The notes beneath the pieces were generated by a model. That model was not told where the DNA came from and searched no databases. It saw nothing but the letters and a program-made list of their open reading frames with translations. From Prevotellaceae bacterium (GTDB lineage Bacteria; Bacteroidota; Bacteroidia; Bacteroidales; UBA932), in assembly GCA_031257455.1 (NCBI GenBank), contig JAIROQ010000130.1:1-6391 (forward strand): a stretch of 6,391 nucleotides of DNA, in the 5' to 3' direction. Below are positions 1 to 5,882 of this stretch, in pieces (the stretch's first letter is position 1; the number at the start of each line of letters is the position of its first letter). The position numbers and the translations under genes were made by a program.

Positions 1-273
1 ATGAAGGGTATTGCGTTAATCAATACCGTAATGCTGCTAGTCTCGACGCAGAATTTCACTGGTTTTAGCACTAGCAGGCAATTTTGCTGTTATGCGGGAT
101 TGGCGCCTTTTGGGTCCCAGTCCGGTACTTCGATAAAGACGGCGCCACATGTTAGCCATATTGCGGATAAGAAGATCAAGGTACTGCTTACCCAGGCCGC
201 CCGGAGTGCCATACGTTTTGACCCCGATATAAGGGGTTATTCACGTTGCGCCCCTTCGGGGCTTTTTAGTTGA
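1..273 (+). pseudogene. IS110-family transposase, C-terminal remnant
   Basis: This frame matches, from memory of the family, the C-terminal domain of IS110/IS116/IS902 transposases (Transposase_20). Visible landmarks are the G-I-A-L-I-N-T helical start (residues 3-9), a SRQFCCYAGLAP block (25-36), the QSGTS motif (40-44) whose Ser41 corresponds to the family's catalytic serine, and an ALSAIR-like helix ending in FDPDIRGY (73-80). Homology stops at residue 80, near base 240. Relatives continue with a tyrosine/charged helix and about 40 more residues, but here ten unrelated residues (SRCAPSGLFS) lead to a TGA at 271-273. The 5' part lies outside the window, so Met1 is probably internal and not a true start. 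Whether the upstream part is intact cannot be seen. The missing C-terminus suggests a decayed insertion. It is oriented like the genes downstream. Confidence 0.85.
250..267 (+). terminator. possible intrinsic terminator hairpin
   Basis: A 5-bp stem GCCCC (250-254) / GGGGC (258-262) closes a three-base TTC loop and is followed at once by five T (263-267). This has the form of a small rho-independent terminator for transcription coming from the transposase remnant. The stem is short and no transcript data are available. It lies exactly where transposase homology has ended, so it may belong to the pre-insertion sequence or to the element's damaged end. Confidence 0.45.
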
Positions 274-296
274 AAATTGAAAGTTGAAAGTTGAAA
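269..296 (+). repeat. heptamer tandem repeat, RTTGAAA x4
   Basis: Four contiguous 7-base units read GTTGAAA, ATTGAAA, GTTGAAA, GTTGAAA. They differ only in the first base and start directly after the T-run of the hairpin. This is the first of three short-period blocks in the 269-400 mosaic. It does not read as part of a gene. Confidence 0.85.
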
Positions 297-297
297 A

Positions 298-324
298 TGG
301 CGACAGGCGCAGTGGCGTCAGCCA
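298..324 (+). repeat. GC-rich spacer with TGGCGTCAGCC motif, copy 1
   Basis: This GC-rich spacer separates the heptamer block from the following A/T block. It holds a degenerate copy, TGGCGACAGGC (298-308), then the exact motif TGGCGTCAGCC (313-323), which recurs at 359-369. The sequence TGGC-GTCA-GCCA (313-324) is a perfect 4-bp mini-hairpin. The same TGGC...GCCA arms occur in the centre of the repeat at 5058-5071. Confidence 0.7.
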
Positions 325-362
325 ATCTTTAAATCTTTAAATTTTAAAATTTTTAAATTGGC
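321..362. repeat. A/T block, imperfect inverted repeat bounded by GCCAAT/ATTGGC
   Basis: The block consists of units close to AATCTTTA and AATTTTA with a period of about 7-8. Its centre, 339-352, is a perfect 14-base palindrome (AAATTTTAAAATTT). The outer ends, GCCAAT (321-326) and ATTGGC (357-362), are also complementary. The whole can fold as one imperfect A/U hairpin whose base merges into the two GC spacers on either side. Confidence 0.7.
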
Positions 363-373
363 GTCAGCCCAAT
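357..373 (+). repeat. GC-rich spacer, TGGCGTCAGCC copy 2
   Basis: ATTGGCGTCAGCCCAAT contains the exact 11-base repeat of 313-323 (here 359-369). It is itself self-complementary at its ends, ATTGG against CCAAT. It joins the A/T hairpin block to the CACATTA block. Confidence 0.75.
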
Positions 374-400
374 TAGTCACATTAGCACATTACCACATTA
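372..400 (+). repeat. short tandem repeat, ATTAGCAC-type x3
   Basis: Near-octamer units ATTAGTCAC (372-380), ATTAGCAC (381-388) and ATTACCAC (389-396) are followed by a last ATTA (397-400). The block runs straight into the probable -7 promoter box at 406-413. It is the third, sequence-distinct short-period block of the 269-400 mosaic. Confidence 0.75.
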
Positions 401-413
401 ATTTGTATCTTTG
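382..413 (+). promoter_or_regulatory. probable Bacteroidota promoter for the 458-2493 operon
   Basis: TATCTTTG at 406-413 fits the Bacteroidota -7 consensus TAnnTTTG perfectly. Twenty bases upstream lies TTAG (382-385), an imperfect match to the -33 TTTG box, inside the ATTAGCAC repeat. Transcription would begin near 420, giving a leader of about 38 bases before the ATG at 458. The -7 box is convincing; the -33 box is weak. Confidence 0.55.
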
Positions 414-457
414 TAACCGGATAAAAGATATTGATAAAAGCATAAATATAAATCATC

Positions 458-1159
458 ATGCCAACCAATTTAGACGTGCCTCCCCGGGAGGCTATCCTCA
501 AAGACCTGTTGGAAAAAGTGCAGGTCAAACACAAAGCGTACGATGCCACGCTGGAATCCTTTACCCAACTGAAAGAACTGTTGCATGAGCTGTGCAACGA
601 TATGAATGAAACGCTGGAAGAAAAACAGGACATTCCTACCCGCCTTGAATACCGCGATCGCGGGAAGTTTGATGCGGAAGTGAAAGTGGCCGGCGATATT
701 TTGATTTTCAGTATGCACTCCAATGTCTTTTTCTTCGACCGCGACCACTTCGTCCGCCAGACGCCGTATGTGCAAAACACGCCGGAAGCCGCCTACTGCG
801 GGATGATTAATATCTACAATTTCCTTTCCGATTCGTTCAAATATAACCGCATTGATGATGTGGGATATTTAATCGGGCGCATTTTTATCAATAAGGATAA
901 ACGGTTTTTTGTGGAAGGGAAACGTCAAAGTACATTTTCTTACCGTACGTTTGGCGAAAAAACCATAGACAAAGACGCTATCACGGCGATTATCGAAGCC
1001 GCCATTTTATATTCCATAGAATTTGATTTATTAGTCCCGCCATACGCTGCAGGCAAAGAAGCGACAGTCGGGCAAATGAACACGAAAATCGAAAATGCCC
1101 GCCTGCAAACAGGAAAACGCTTGGGTTTCGGCTTTCATTCCGATGATGTAAATCTGTAA
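458..1159 (+). CDS. conserved Bacteroidota protein of unknown function
   Basis: A 233-residue soluble protein with no signal peptide or membrane segment. I recognise it only as resembling a conserved uncharacterised Bacteroidota protein and assign no function. Residues 1-60 are charged and probably helical, with a coiled-coil-like stretch at about 15-55 rich in Lys, Glu and Leu. A beta-rich, aromatic core follows: a GDILIFSMHSNVFFFDRDH segment (79-97), then N118-I-Y-N-F-L-S-D-S-F-K-Y-N-R through GYLIGRIF (about 118-143), then FFVEGKRQ. A helical segment with IEAAILYSIEFDLLVPPY follows near residues 176-193. The tail GKRLGFGF is basic and glycine-rich. The ATG at 458 is the first start after the promoter and is preceded by an A/T-rich leader with no Shine-Dalgarno sequence. 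The gene lies 11 bases before tilS, so the two are probably co-transcribed. That suggests but does not show an RNA-related role. Confidence 0.85.
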   Translation: MPTNLDVPPREAILKDLLEKVQVKHKAYDATLESFTQLKELLHELCNDMNETLEEKQDIPTRLEYRDRGKFDAEVKVAGDILIFSMHSNVFFFDRDHFVRQTPYVQNTPEAAYCGMINIYNFLSDSFKYNRIDDVGYLIGRIFINKDKRFFVEGKRQSTFSYRTFGEKTIDKDAITAIIEAAILYSIEFDLLVPPYAAGKEATVGQMNTKIENARLQTGKRLGFGFHSDDVNL

Positions 1160-1170
1160 ATCGAAAAAAG

Positions 1171-2493
1171 GTGCTTCAACGTTTCCAATGGCATTGCGCC
1201 GCATACGGTTGGCCGGGCGATAACGGCAGGTGGTTATTGGCTGTGAGCGGCGGCGTGGACTCCATGACACTTGCGCATTTGTGCTACCATAGCGGCTGGG
1301 AAACCGGTATTGCCCATTGCAATTTTTCGTTGCGCGGCTGCGATAGCGATGGCGATGAACAATTCGTGAAGCAGTGGGCGCAGCAACATGCCATTCCTTT
1401 TTTCAGTATCCGGTTCGACACGAAACATTATGCGGCGGCGCACGGTATTTCCACGCAGATGGCCGCCCGGACGCTGCGGTATGAATGGTTTGAAAAAATA
1501 CGCGCTACGCAGCATTTTTCAGGCATTGTAACGGCGCATCATGCCGATGACAATGCCGAAACCATCCTCCTCAACCTTACGCGCGGTACCGGATTAAAAG
1601 GTTTGTGCGGTATGCAGCCGGTCAGCGGTTATATTGTCCGGCCGTTGCTGTTTGCCACCCGCCGGGACATCGCAGCGTATGCCGCCGCCAACGGGATTAC
1701 TTACCGCGAGGACGCCAGCAACGCAACCACCGGCTATGCCCGTAACCGTATCCGGCATAACGTGCTTCCCGAATTACAAAAAATAAACCCTTCCCTCACG
1801 GAAAGCCTGCAACAAACGGCTTGCCACCTCTCGCAGGCCTGCCGCGTAATCGAAGGGGAACGGGAAAAGGTAATAGAAAAATGTTGCTCCTTCGCCGGCA
1901 ACGAAATGCGTATTTCCATTGCTGCGCTTAAAGCTACGCCGCAGGGCGATTTCTGGTTATTTGAGATTTTGCAGCAGTATCATTTTCCGGGAACGGTTGC
2001 ACAGGAAGTGGCAAAGGCGCTGGACGCCCAAGCCGGCAAACGCTTTTACAGTCCCACCCATGTATTGGTCAAGGACAGGGAATCGCTTATCATTGCCTTG
2101 CTGCCGGAGGCTAAACGGTATGACGAATTTTTTATCACCGCAGACTGCAAGGCATTTTCTGCACCCATAGCCATGCGGTTTGAACGGCGGCGGAATGATA
2201 CCGGTTTTGTGCCTTCACGGGAAAGAAATGTGGCCAATCTTGCGGCGGAGAAATTAAAATTCCCGCTTACCCTGCGCCTGTGGCGCGATGGCGATACTTT
2301 CAGACCCTTTGGTATGAAAGGCATGAAAAAGGTTAGCGATTTTTTGATTGACGAAAAAGTACCGCTGCATGAAAAAGCGCAACAATACGTTTTGCTTTCG
2401 GGCGCCGATATTGTGTGGGTCGCAGGACGCCGGATAGACGAGCGGTACAAAGTAACGGACGGCACAAAAGAGATTTTAATCATCACCGGATAA
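1171..2493 (+). CDS. tilS: tRNA(Ile)-lysidine synthase TilS
   Basis: This cytoplasmic enzyme uses ATP and lysine to convert cytidine-34 of the CAU-anticodon tRNA(Ile) to lysidine, which switches its decoding to AUA and its charging to isoleucine. At 440 residues it is a typical long-form TilS. The N-terminal PP-loop ATPase domain carries SGGVDS (26-31), HCNFSLRG (49-56) and TAHHADDNAET (121-131) with the adenylation residues. R191-N-R-I-R-H (191-196) is the conserved tRNA-contacting motif. The C-terminal TilS_C domain is present as WRDGDTFRPFG (371-381), followed by the GMKKVSDFLID segment. The start is GTG at 1171. It directly follows an AAAAAAG stretch, and the in-frame TGA at 1144-1146 with no ATG after it rules out an earlier ATG start. 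It follows the unknown gene by 11 bases. All expected motifs are intact. Confidence 0.97.
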   Translation: MLQRFQWHCAAYGWPGDNGRWLLAVSGGVDSMTLAHLCYHSGWETGIAHCNFSLRGCDSDGDEQFVKQWAQQHAIPFFSIRFDTKHYAAAHGISTQMAARTLRYEWFEKIRATQHFSGIVTAHHADDNAETILLNLTRGTGLKGLCGMQPVSGYIVRPLLFATRRDIAAYAAANGITYREDASNATTGYARNRIRHNVLPELQKINPSLTESLQQTACHLSQACRVIEGEREKVIEKCCSFAGNEMRISIAALKATPQGDFWLFEILQQYHFPGTVAQEVAKALDAQAGKRFYSPTHVLVKDRESLIIALLPEAKRYDEFFITADCKAFSAPIAMRFERRRNDTGFVPSRERNVANLAAEKLKFPLTLRLWRDGDTFRPFGMKGMKKVSDFLIDEKVPLHEKAQQYVLLSGADIVWVAGRRIDERYKVTDGTKEILIITG

Positions 2494-2536
2494 CGTGGCA
2501 GGACGGCGTCTTGAAGCCTTTTCCGGGCATCTGTAC

Positions 2537-2567
2537 TTTGTTGTGTGGCGGATTTTTTGTAAATTTG
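2537..2567 (+). promoter_or_regulatory. Bacteroidota promoter for gpsA-pgi
   Basis: TTTG (2537-2540), 19 bases, then TAAATTTG (2560-2567) is an exact match to the Bacteroidota -33/-7 arrangement. The start point would be near 2574, giving a leader of about 85 bases before gpsA. The promoter lies in the 165-base gap after tilS, which holds no convincing terminator, so readthrough from tilS is also possible. Confidence 0.7.
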
Positions 2568-2658
2568 CAGCGGAAAAAAAATACCTCAAGACCGGATAAG
2601 AAATGATTTATACTGTTCGCAAAATTTATATCCCTCCCAAATTCGTAAATTGATAACG

Positions 2659-3666
2659 ATGCTGAAACACCACCAATCCCCCCGTTTCGCAATGATTGGA
2701 AACGGAAGCTGGGCAACGGCTTTAACCAAATTGTTGCTTAACCATGAAGATTTATTATACTGGTTTGTCCGCGATGACAGCATGATTGCGCATATCCAGA
2801 AATACCGCCACAACCCGCAGTTTCTCCGTTCGGCGACACTTGACCCGGCGCGGCTGGAAATGTCGTCTGATATCAACCGGGTAGTCGCGCCTGCAGACGT
2901 GGTGGTTATTTGTATTCCCTCTGCCTTTCTGGTCGGCGAACTGTGCAAACTGAAAGTAGCGTTGCAGGGTAAATTTATCGTGTCGGCGGTGAAGGGCATT
3001 ATTCCCGAAGGTAATTTGACGGTCGCCGAATATTTTAATCAACAGCATAACGTACCGTTCGACAATATCGGCGTACTTTCCGGCCCCAGCCATGCCGAAG
3101 AGGTGGCCATAGAACGGCTGACATATCTCACTTTCTCCTGCAAGAAAAAAGAAAATGCCGAAAGGTTGGCTTCGCATTTTTCATGCAGTTATGTAAAAAC
3201 CCGCATCAGCAATGACATCTATGGAATGGAATATGCGGCTATCCTGAAAAATATTTATGCCATCGCCACCGGTATCGCCCATTCCCTGGGCTATGGCGAT
3301 AACTTTTTGTCGGTGTTGGTGACAAACGCTTTCCGCGAGATGAAGACATTCCTCAACAATTCTTACCACAGCAATTCGCGCGACACCACCCATTCTCCGT
3401 ATCTGGGCGATTTATTGGTAACCTGTTATTCGCAGTTCAGCCGCAATCGCACGTTCGGCGCGATGATAGGCAAAGGCTATTCGGTTACTTCGGCGCAGGC
3501 GGAAATGAACATGATTGCCGAAGGATATTATGCGAGCAAATGTATTTATGAAATCAATAAAAAATATGCTATCAGGATGCCTATTGCCGATGCGGTGTAC
3601 CGTATATTATACGAAAACGCTTCGCCCGCCGAAGAAATCCAACTGTTGACGGATGCTTTAATTTGA
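2659..3666 (+). CDS. gpsA: glycerol-3-phosphate dehydrogenase [NAD(P)+]
   Basis: GpsA reduces dihydroxyacetone phosphate to sn-glycerol-3-phosphate in the cytoplasm, the backbone for phospholipid synthesis. The 335-residue protein has the N-terminal Rossmann motif GNGSWAT (14-20), SAVKGI (109-114, Lys112), LSGPSHAEE (140-148), and catalytic-type Lys197 in ILKN (195-198). It also has the C-terminal signature GDLLVTCYSQFSRNRTFG (from 250), with the SRNR substrate-binding segment at 261-264. I chose ATG 2659 over the in-frame TTG at 2650. It is a stronger codon, the TTG adds only three residues, and ATG leaves the usual 13 or so residues before the glycine motif. pgi follows after 42 bases with no terminator, so they are likely one operon. 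From memory, Bacteroides species place lysS before gpsA-pgi; here tilS occupies that position. Confidence 0.97.
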   Translation: MLKHHQSPRFAMIGNGSWATALTKLLLNHEDLLYWFVRDDSMIAHIQKYRHNPQFLRSATLDPARLEMSSDINRVVAPADVVVICIPSAFLVGELCKLKVALQGKFIVSAVKGIIPEGNLTVAEYFNQQHNVPFDNIGVLSGPSHAEEVAIERLTYLTFSCKKKENAERLASHFSCSYVKTRISNDIYGMEYAAILKNIYAIATGIAHSLGYGDNFLSVLVTNAFREMKTFLNNSYHSNSRDTTHSPYLGDLLVTCYSQFSRNRTFGAMIGKGYSVTSAQAEMNMIAEGYYASKCIYEINKKYAIRMPIADAVYRILYENASPAEEIQLLTDALI

Positions 3667-3708
3667 CCTCTTGAGTATATAATTTTTTAATCACCTAATC
3701 TCAAAAAC

Positions 3709-5025
3709 ATGCTTACATTAGATTACAAAACAGTCCTGTCTTTTATCTCCGCAGCGGAGTTGGAAGCGCAACAGGAAAAAGCCTTGAAAGCGCTGGATAC
3801 ATTGGATTCCAAGAGCGGCAAAGGAAATGATTTCCTGGGTTGGATTCATTTGCCGGACGCCATTACGCCGGCGGAAATTACCACGCTGCAAACCGCCGCA
3901 AAAGAACTTGCGGACGGCGTGGAAATAGTAGTGGTTATCGGCATCGGCGGTTCGTATCTCGGCGCAAAGGCGGTGATAGAAGCCCTGTCGCACAGCTTTG
4001 CCGCACTGCTGCCCGGCCGCCGCTACCCGTTGGTACTGTTCGCCGGACAGAATATCGGCGAAGATTACTTGAGCGAATTGTTGGAAATTTTAAATGCCAA
4101 ATCTTCCGCCTGCATCGTCATCTCGAAATCGGGGACGACTACGGAACCCGCCATAGCCTTCCGTATCATCAAAAAACAGCTGGAAGAAAAATACGGCAAA
4201 GCGGCGGCGAAGAACCGTATTATCGCCGTCACCGACCGGTCGCGCGGAGCTTTGCGGACATTGGCCACGCAGGAAGGATACCGCGCCTTCGTCATTCCTG
4301 ACGACATCGGCGGGCGCTTTTCCGTTCTTACGCCCGTAGGCTTGCTGCCCATAGCGGTGGCCGGCTTCGACATTGCGGCATTGGTTAAAGGCGCAGCGGA
4401 TATGGCGAAAATCACGGCGGAAAAAAGTCCCGGCAATCCGGCCGTCAGTTATGCAGCTATTCGGAATGCTTTATACAATAAGGGAAAGAAGATAGAGATA
4501 TTAGTCAATTATCATCCGAAAATGCACTACCTCACCGAATGGTGGAAACAGCTGTTCGGCGAAAGCGAAGGCAAGGAACACAAAGGTATTTTCCCTGCAG
4601 GCGTGGACTTCACCAGCGATTTACATTCTATGGGGCAATACTTGCAAGAGGGCGAACGCGGTTTATTTGAAACGGTATTGAGCATCGGAAATGAAAACAA
4701 CCATCTGGAAATCCCCTTTGACGAACAGGATTTAGACCAGCTGAATTTCATTGCCGGCAAGCGCATCAGCGAATGTAATAAAATGGCGGAACTCGGGACG
4801 CTATTGGCGCATGTCGATGGCGGCATACCGGTAATCCGCATCGGCGTCCCGCAATTGGACGCTTATGCTATCGGCGGGTTGCTGTACTTCTTTGAAAAAG
4901 CCTGCGGCATCAGCGGCTATATGTTAGGCGTAAATCCCTTTGACCAGCCGGGCGTGGAAGCCTACAAGAAAAATATGTTCGCCCTGCTCGGGAAACCCGG
5001 CTATGAACTAAGAACTAAAAGTTAA
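3709..5025 (+). CDS. pgi: glucose-6-phosphate isomerase
   Basis: Pgi interconverts glucose-6-phosphate and fructose-6-phosphate, linking glycolysis, gluconeogenesis and sugar-nucleotide supply. This is the short bacterial form, 438 residues. Seen: IGIGGSYLG (77-85); the phosphate-binding SIS motif SKSGTTTEP (139-147); signature 1, [14 protein letters not shown] (201-214); catalytic-type Glu287 in GESEGK (284-289); His306 in SDLHSMGQ (303-310); and signature 2 ending [12 protein letters not shown] (409-420) with Lys420. All catalytic positions are present. The last six codons (E433-L-R-T-K-S) and the TAA lie inside the heptamer repeat that starts at 5005, so the natural C-terminus appears to have been replaced. 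AGA at R435 is the only AGA arginine codon; the other 13 arginines use CGN. Activity should survive, since the tail lies beyond the active-site residues. It sits 42 bases downstream of gpsA. Confidence 0.98.
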   Translation: MLTLDYKTVLSFISAAELEAQQEKALKALDTLDSKSGKGNDFLGWIHLPDAITPAEITTLQTAAKELADGVEIVVVIGIGGSYLGAKAVIEALSHSFAALLPGRRYPLVLFAGQNIGEDYLSELLEILNAKSSACIVISKSGTTTEPAIAFRIIKKQLEEKYGKAAAKNRIIAVTDRSRGALRTLATQEGYRAFVIPDDIGGRFSVLTPVGLLPIAVAGFDIAALVKGAADMAKITAEKSPGNPAVSYAAIRNALYNKGKKIEILVNYHPKMHYLTEWWKQLFGESEGKEHKGIFPAGVDFTSDLHSMGQYLQEGERGLFETVLSIGNENNHLEIPFDEQDLDQLNFIAGKRISECNKMAELGTLLAHVDGGIPVIRIGVPQLDAYAIGGLLYFFEKACGISGYMLGVNPFDQPGVEAYKKNMFALLGKPGYELRTKS

Positions 5026-5107
5026 AAACTAAGAGTTAAGAACCAAGAACTAAGAGTTGGCTAACGCGCCAGCAACTCTTAACTCTTAGTTTTTAGTTCT
5101 TAACTAA
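5005..5107. repeat. heptamer-built inverted repeat between pgi and DUF2520 gene
   Basis: The left arm (5006-5061) is eight 7-base units of the type ARYTAAR. The right arm (5073-5105) carries the same units on the opposite strand. Arm 5034-5058 pairs with 5081-5105 at 23 of 25 positions, plus one G-U. A second register pairs 5023-5041 with 5077-5095 perfectly over 19 bases. The loop holds TGGC-taacgc-GCCA (5058-5071), the same mini-hairpin arms as the spacers at 313-324. There is no T-run after the stem, so it is not a standard intrinsic terminator. It begins inside pgi, includes its stop codon, and ends about 12 bases before the next ATG, where it could affect transcript stability or translation initiation. 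Confidence 0.9.
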
Positions 5108-5117
5108 AAAGAAATGT

Positions 5118-5876
5118 ATGTCGAAAGGAGTAACAATCATTGGTAGCGGGAATGTAGCCACACAGCTGGCCACAGCGCTTTATGCACGAGGATGCACCAT
5201 CGTGGAAATAGGCAGCCGCACATTAGCGCACGCCCAGACGCTGGCGCAAACAGTGAACGCCCGCGCTACGGACAGTTTACAAAAATTGTCGCCCGCCGGC
5301 ATGTATATTATTGCCGTTACCGATGCGGCTATCCCCGAAGTAACGGAAAAGCTCCACGCCGGCGATGCATTGGTAGTGCATACTTCCGGCTCTACCAATA
5401 TCTCCGTGCTGAATAAATTTGCCCGTTACGGCGTGCTGTATCCCCTGCAAACATTTTCCCGGAAACGCCCGACAGACTGGAATACCGTTCCGCTGTTTAT
5501 TATGGCCAATACCGGCGAAACATTGCAGGAATTGCAAAGCATGGCCGCCCTGTTATCCGGTACAATCATACCCGTGCCGGCGGGCGATTTGGCAGGTTTG
5601 CACACAGCCGGCGTGTTTGCCAATAATTTTGTAAACGCTTTATTGGGCGTAGCCAGAGATTTGGCGGGCGAACAGTTTCCTTTACTTTATCCGCTGGTAC
5701 GCGAAACCGTTGAAAAAGCCTTTGCCGCCGCACATCCGCGCGATGTGCAAACCGGCCCCGCCATACGCAATGACGCCGGAACGATGGCGAAACAATTAGC
5801 CATCCTCCCGCAGGAACTGCAACCGCTGTACACGCAAATTTCTTCCCTCATCGCATCCGACAGTATCACCAAATAA
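5118..5876 (+). CDS. Rossmann-fold and DUF2520 domain protein
   Basis: A 252-residue predicted oxidoreductase-like protein of the DUF2520 family (COG5495 type), related in fold to NADP-dependent 6-phosphogluconate, ketopantoate and pyrroline-carboxylate reductases. Its substrate is unknown. The nucleotide-binding motif GSGNVA is at 9-14, followed by the strand EIGSR at the end of beta-2. Family motifs are HTSGST (88-93), YPLQTFS (108-114), HTAGVFANNFVN (162-173) and QTGPAIRND (211-219), the last three in the helical C-terminal DUF2520 domain. Length is normal and there is no signal peptide. ATG 5118 places the glycine motif near the N-terminus as expected; an ATG at 5114 is out of frame. No clear promoter is seen upstream, where the region is entirely repeat. 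The HAD phosphatase gene follows by 6 bases, so they are probably co-translated. Confidence 0.92.
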   Translation: MSKGVTIIGSGNVATQLATALYARGCTIVEIGSRTLAHAQTLAQTVNARATDSLQKLSPAGMYIIAVTDAAIPEVTEKLHAGDALVVHTSGSTNISVLNKFARYGVLYPLQTFSRKRPTDWNTVPLFIMANTGETLQELQSMAALLSGTIIPVPAGDLAGLHTAGVFANNFVNALLGVARDLAGEQFPLLYPLVRETVEKAFAAAHPRDVQTGPAIRNDAGTMAKQLAILPQELQPLYTQISSLIASDSITK

Positions 5877-5882
5877 ATACGC

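Noticed and set aside
269..400. CRISPR array.
   Set aside because: Units are 7-8 bases and contiguous, with no 24-40-base repeats separated by unique spacers and no cas genes.
241..457. Possible IS110 bridge RNA or element right end downstream of the transposase remnant.
   Set aside because: The transposase C-terminus is already missing and the region is explained by tandem repeats; no bridge-RNA-like multi-stem structure is evident.
382..780. 132-codon minus-strand ORF over the start of the unknown gene.
   Set aside because: It covers the promoter and repeat and lies antisense to a better-supported gene; composition looks like a shadow frame.
2494..2530. Terminator after tilS.
   Set aside because: Only a 3-bp GGC/GCC stem before a TTTT run can be drawn.
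2603..2653. A 16-residue ORF (MIYTVRKIYIPPKFVN) ending five bases before the gpsA ATG, a possible leader peptide.
   Set aside because: Too short to judge, with no run of regulatory codons or attenuator hairpin, and it can easily arise by chance in an A/T-rich leader.
3663..3682. TTGACC and TATAAT resembling an E. coli sigma-70 promoter between gpsA and pgi.
   Set aside because: Spacing is only about 8 bases, and Bacteroidota use TTTG/TAnnTTTG promoters.
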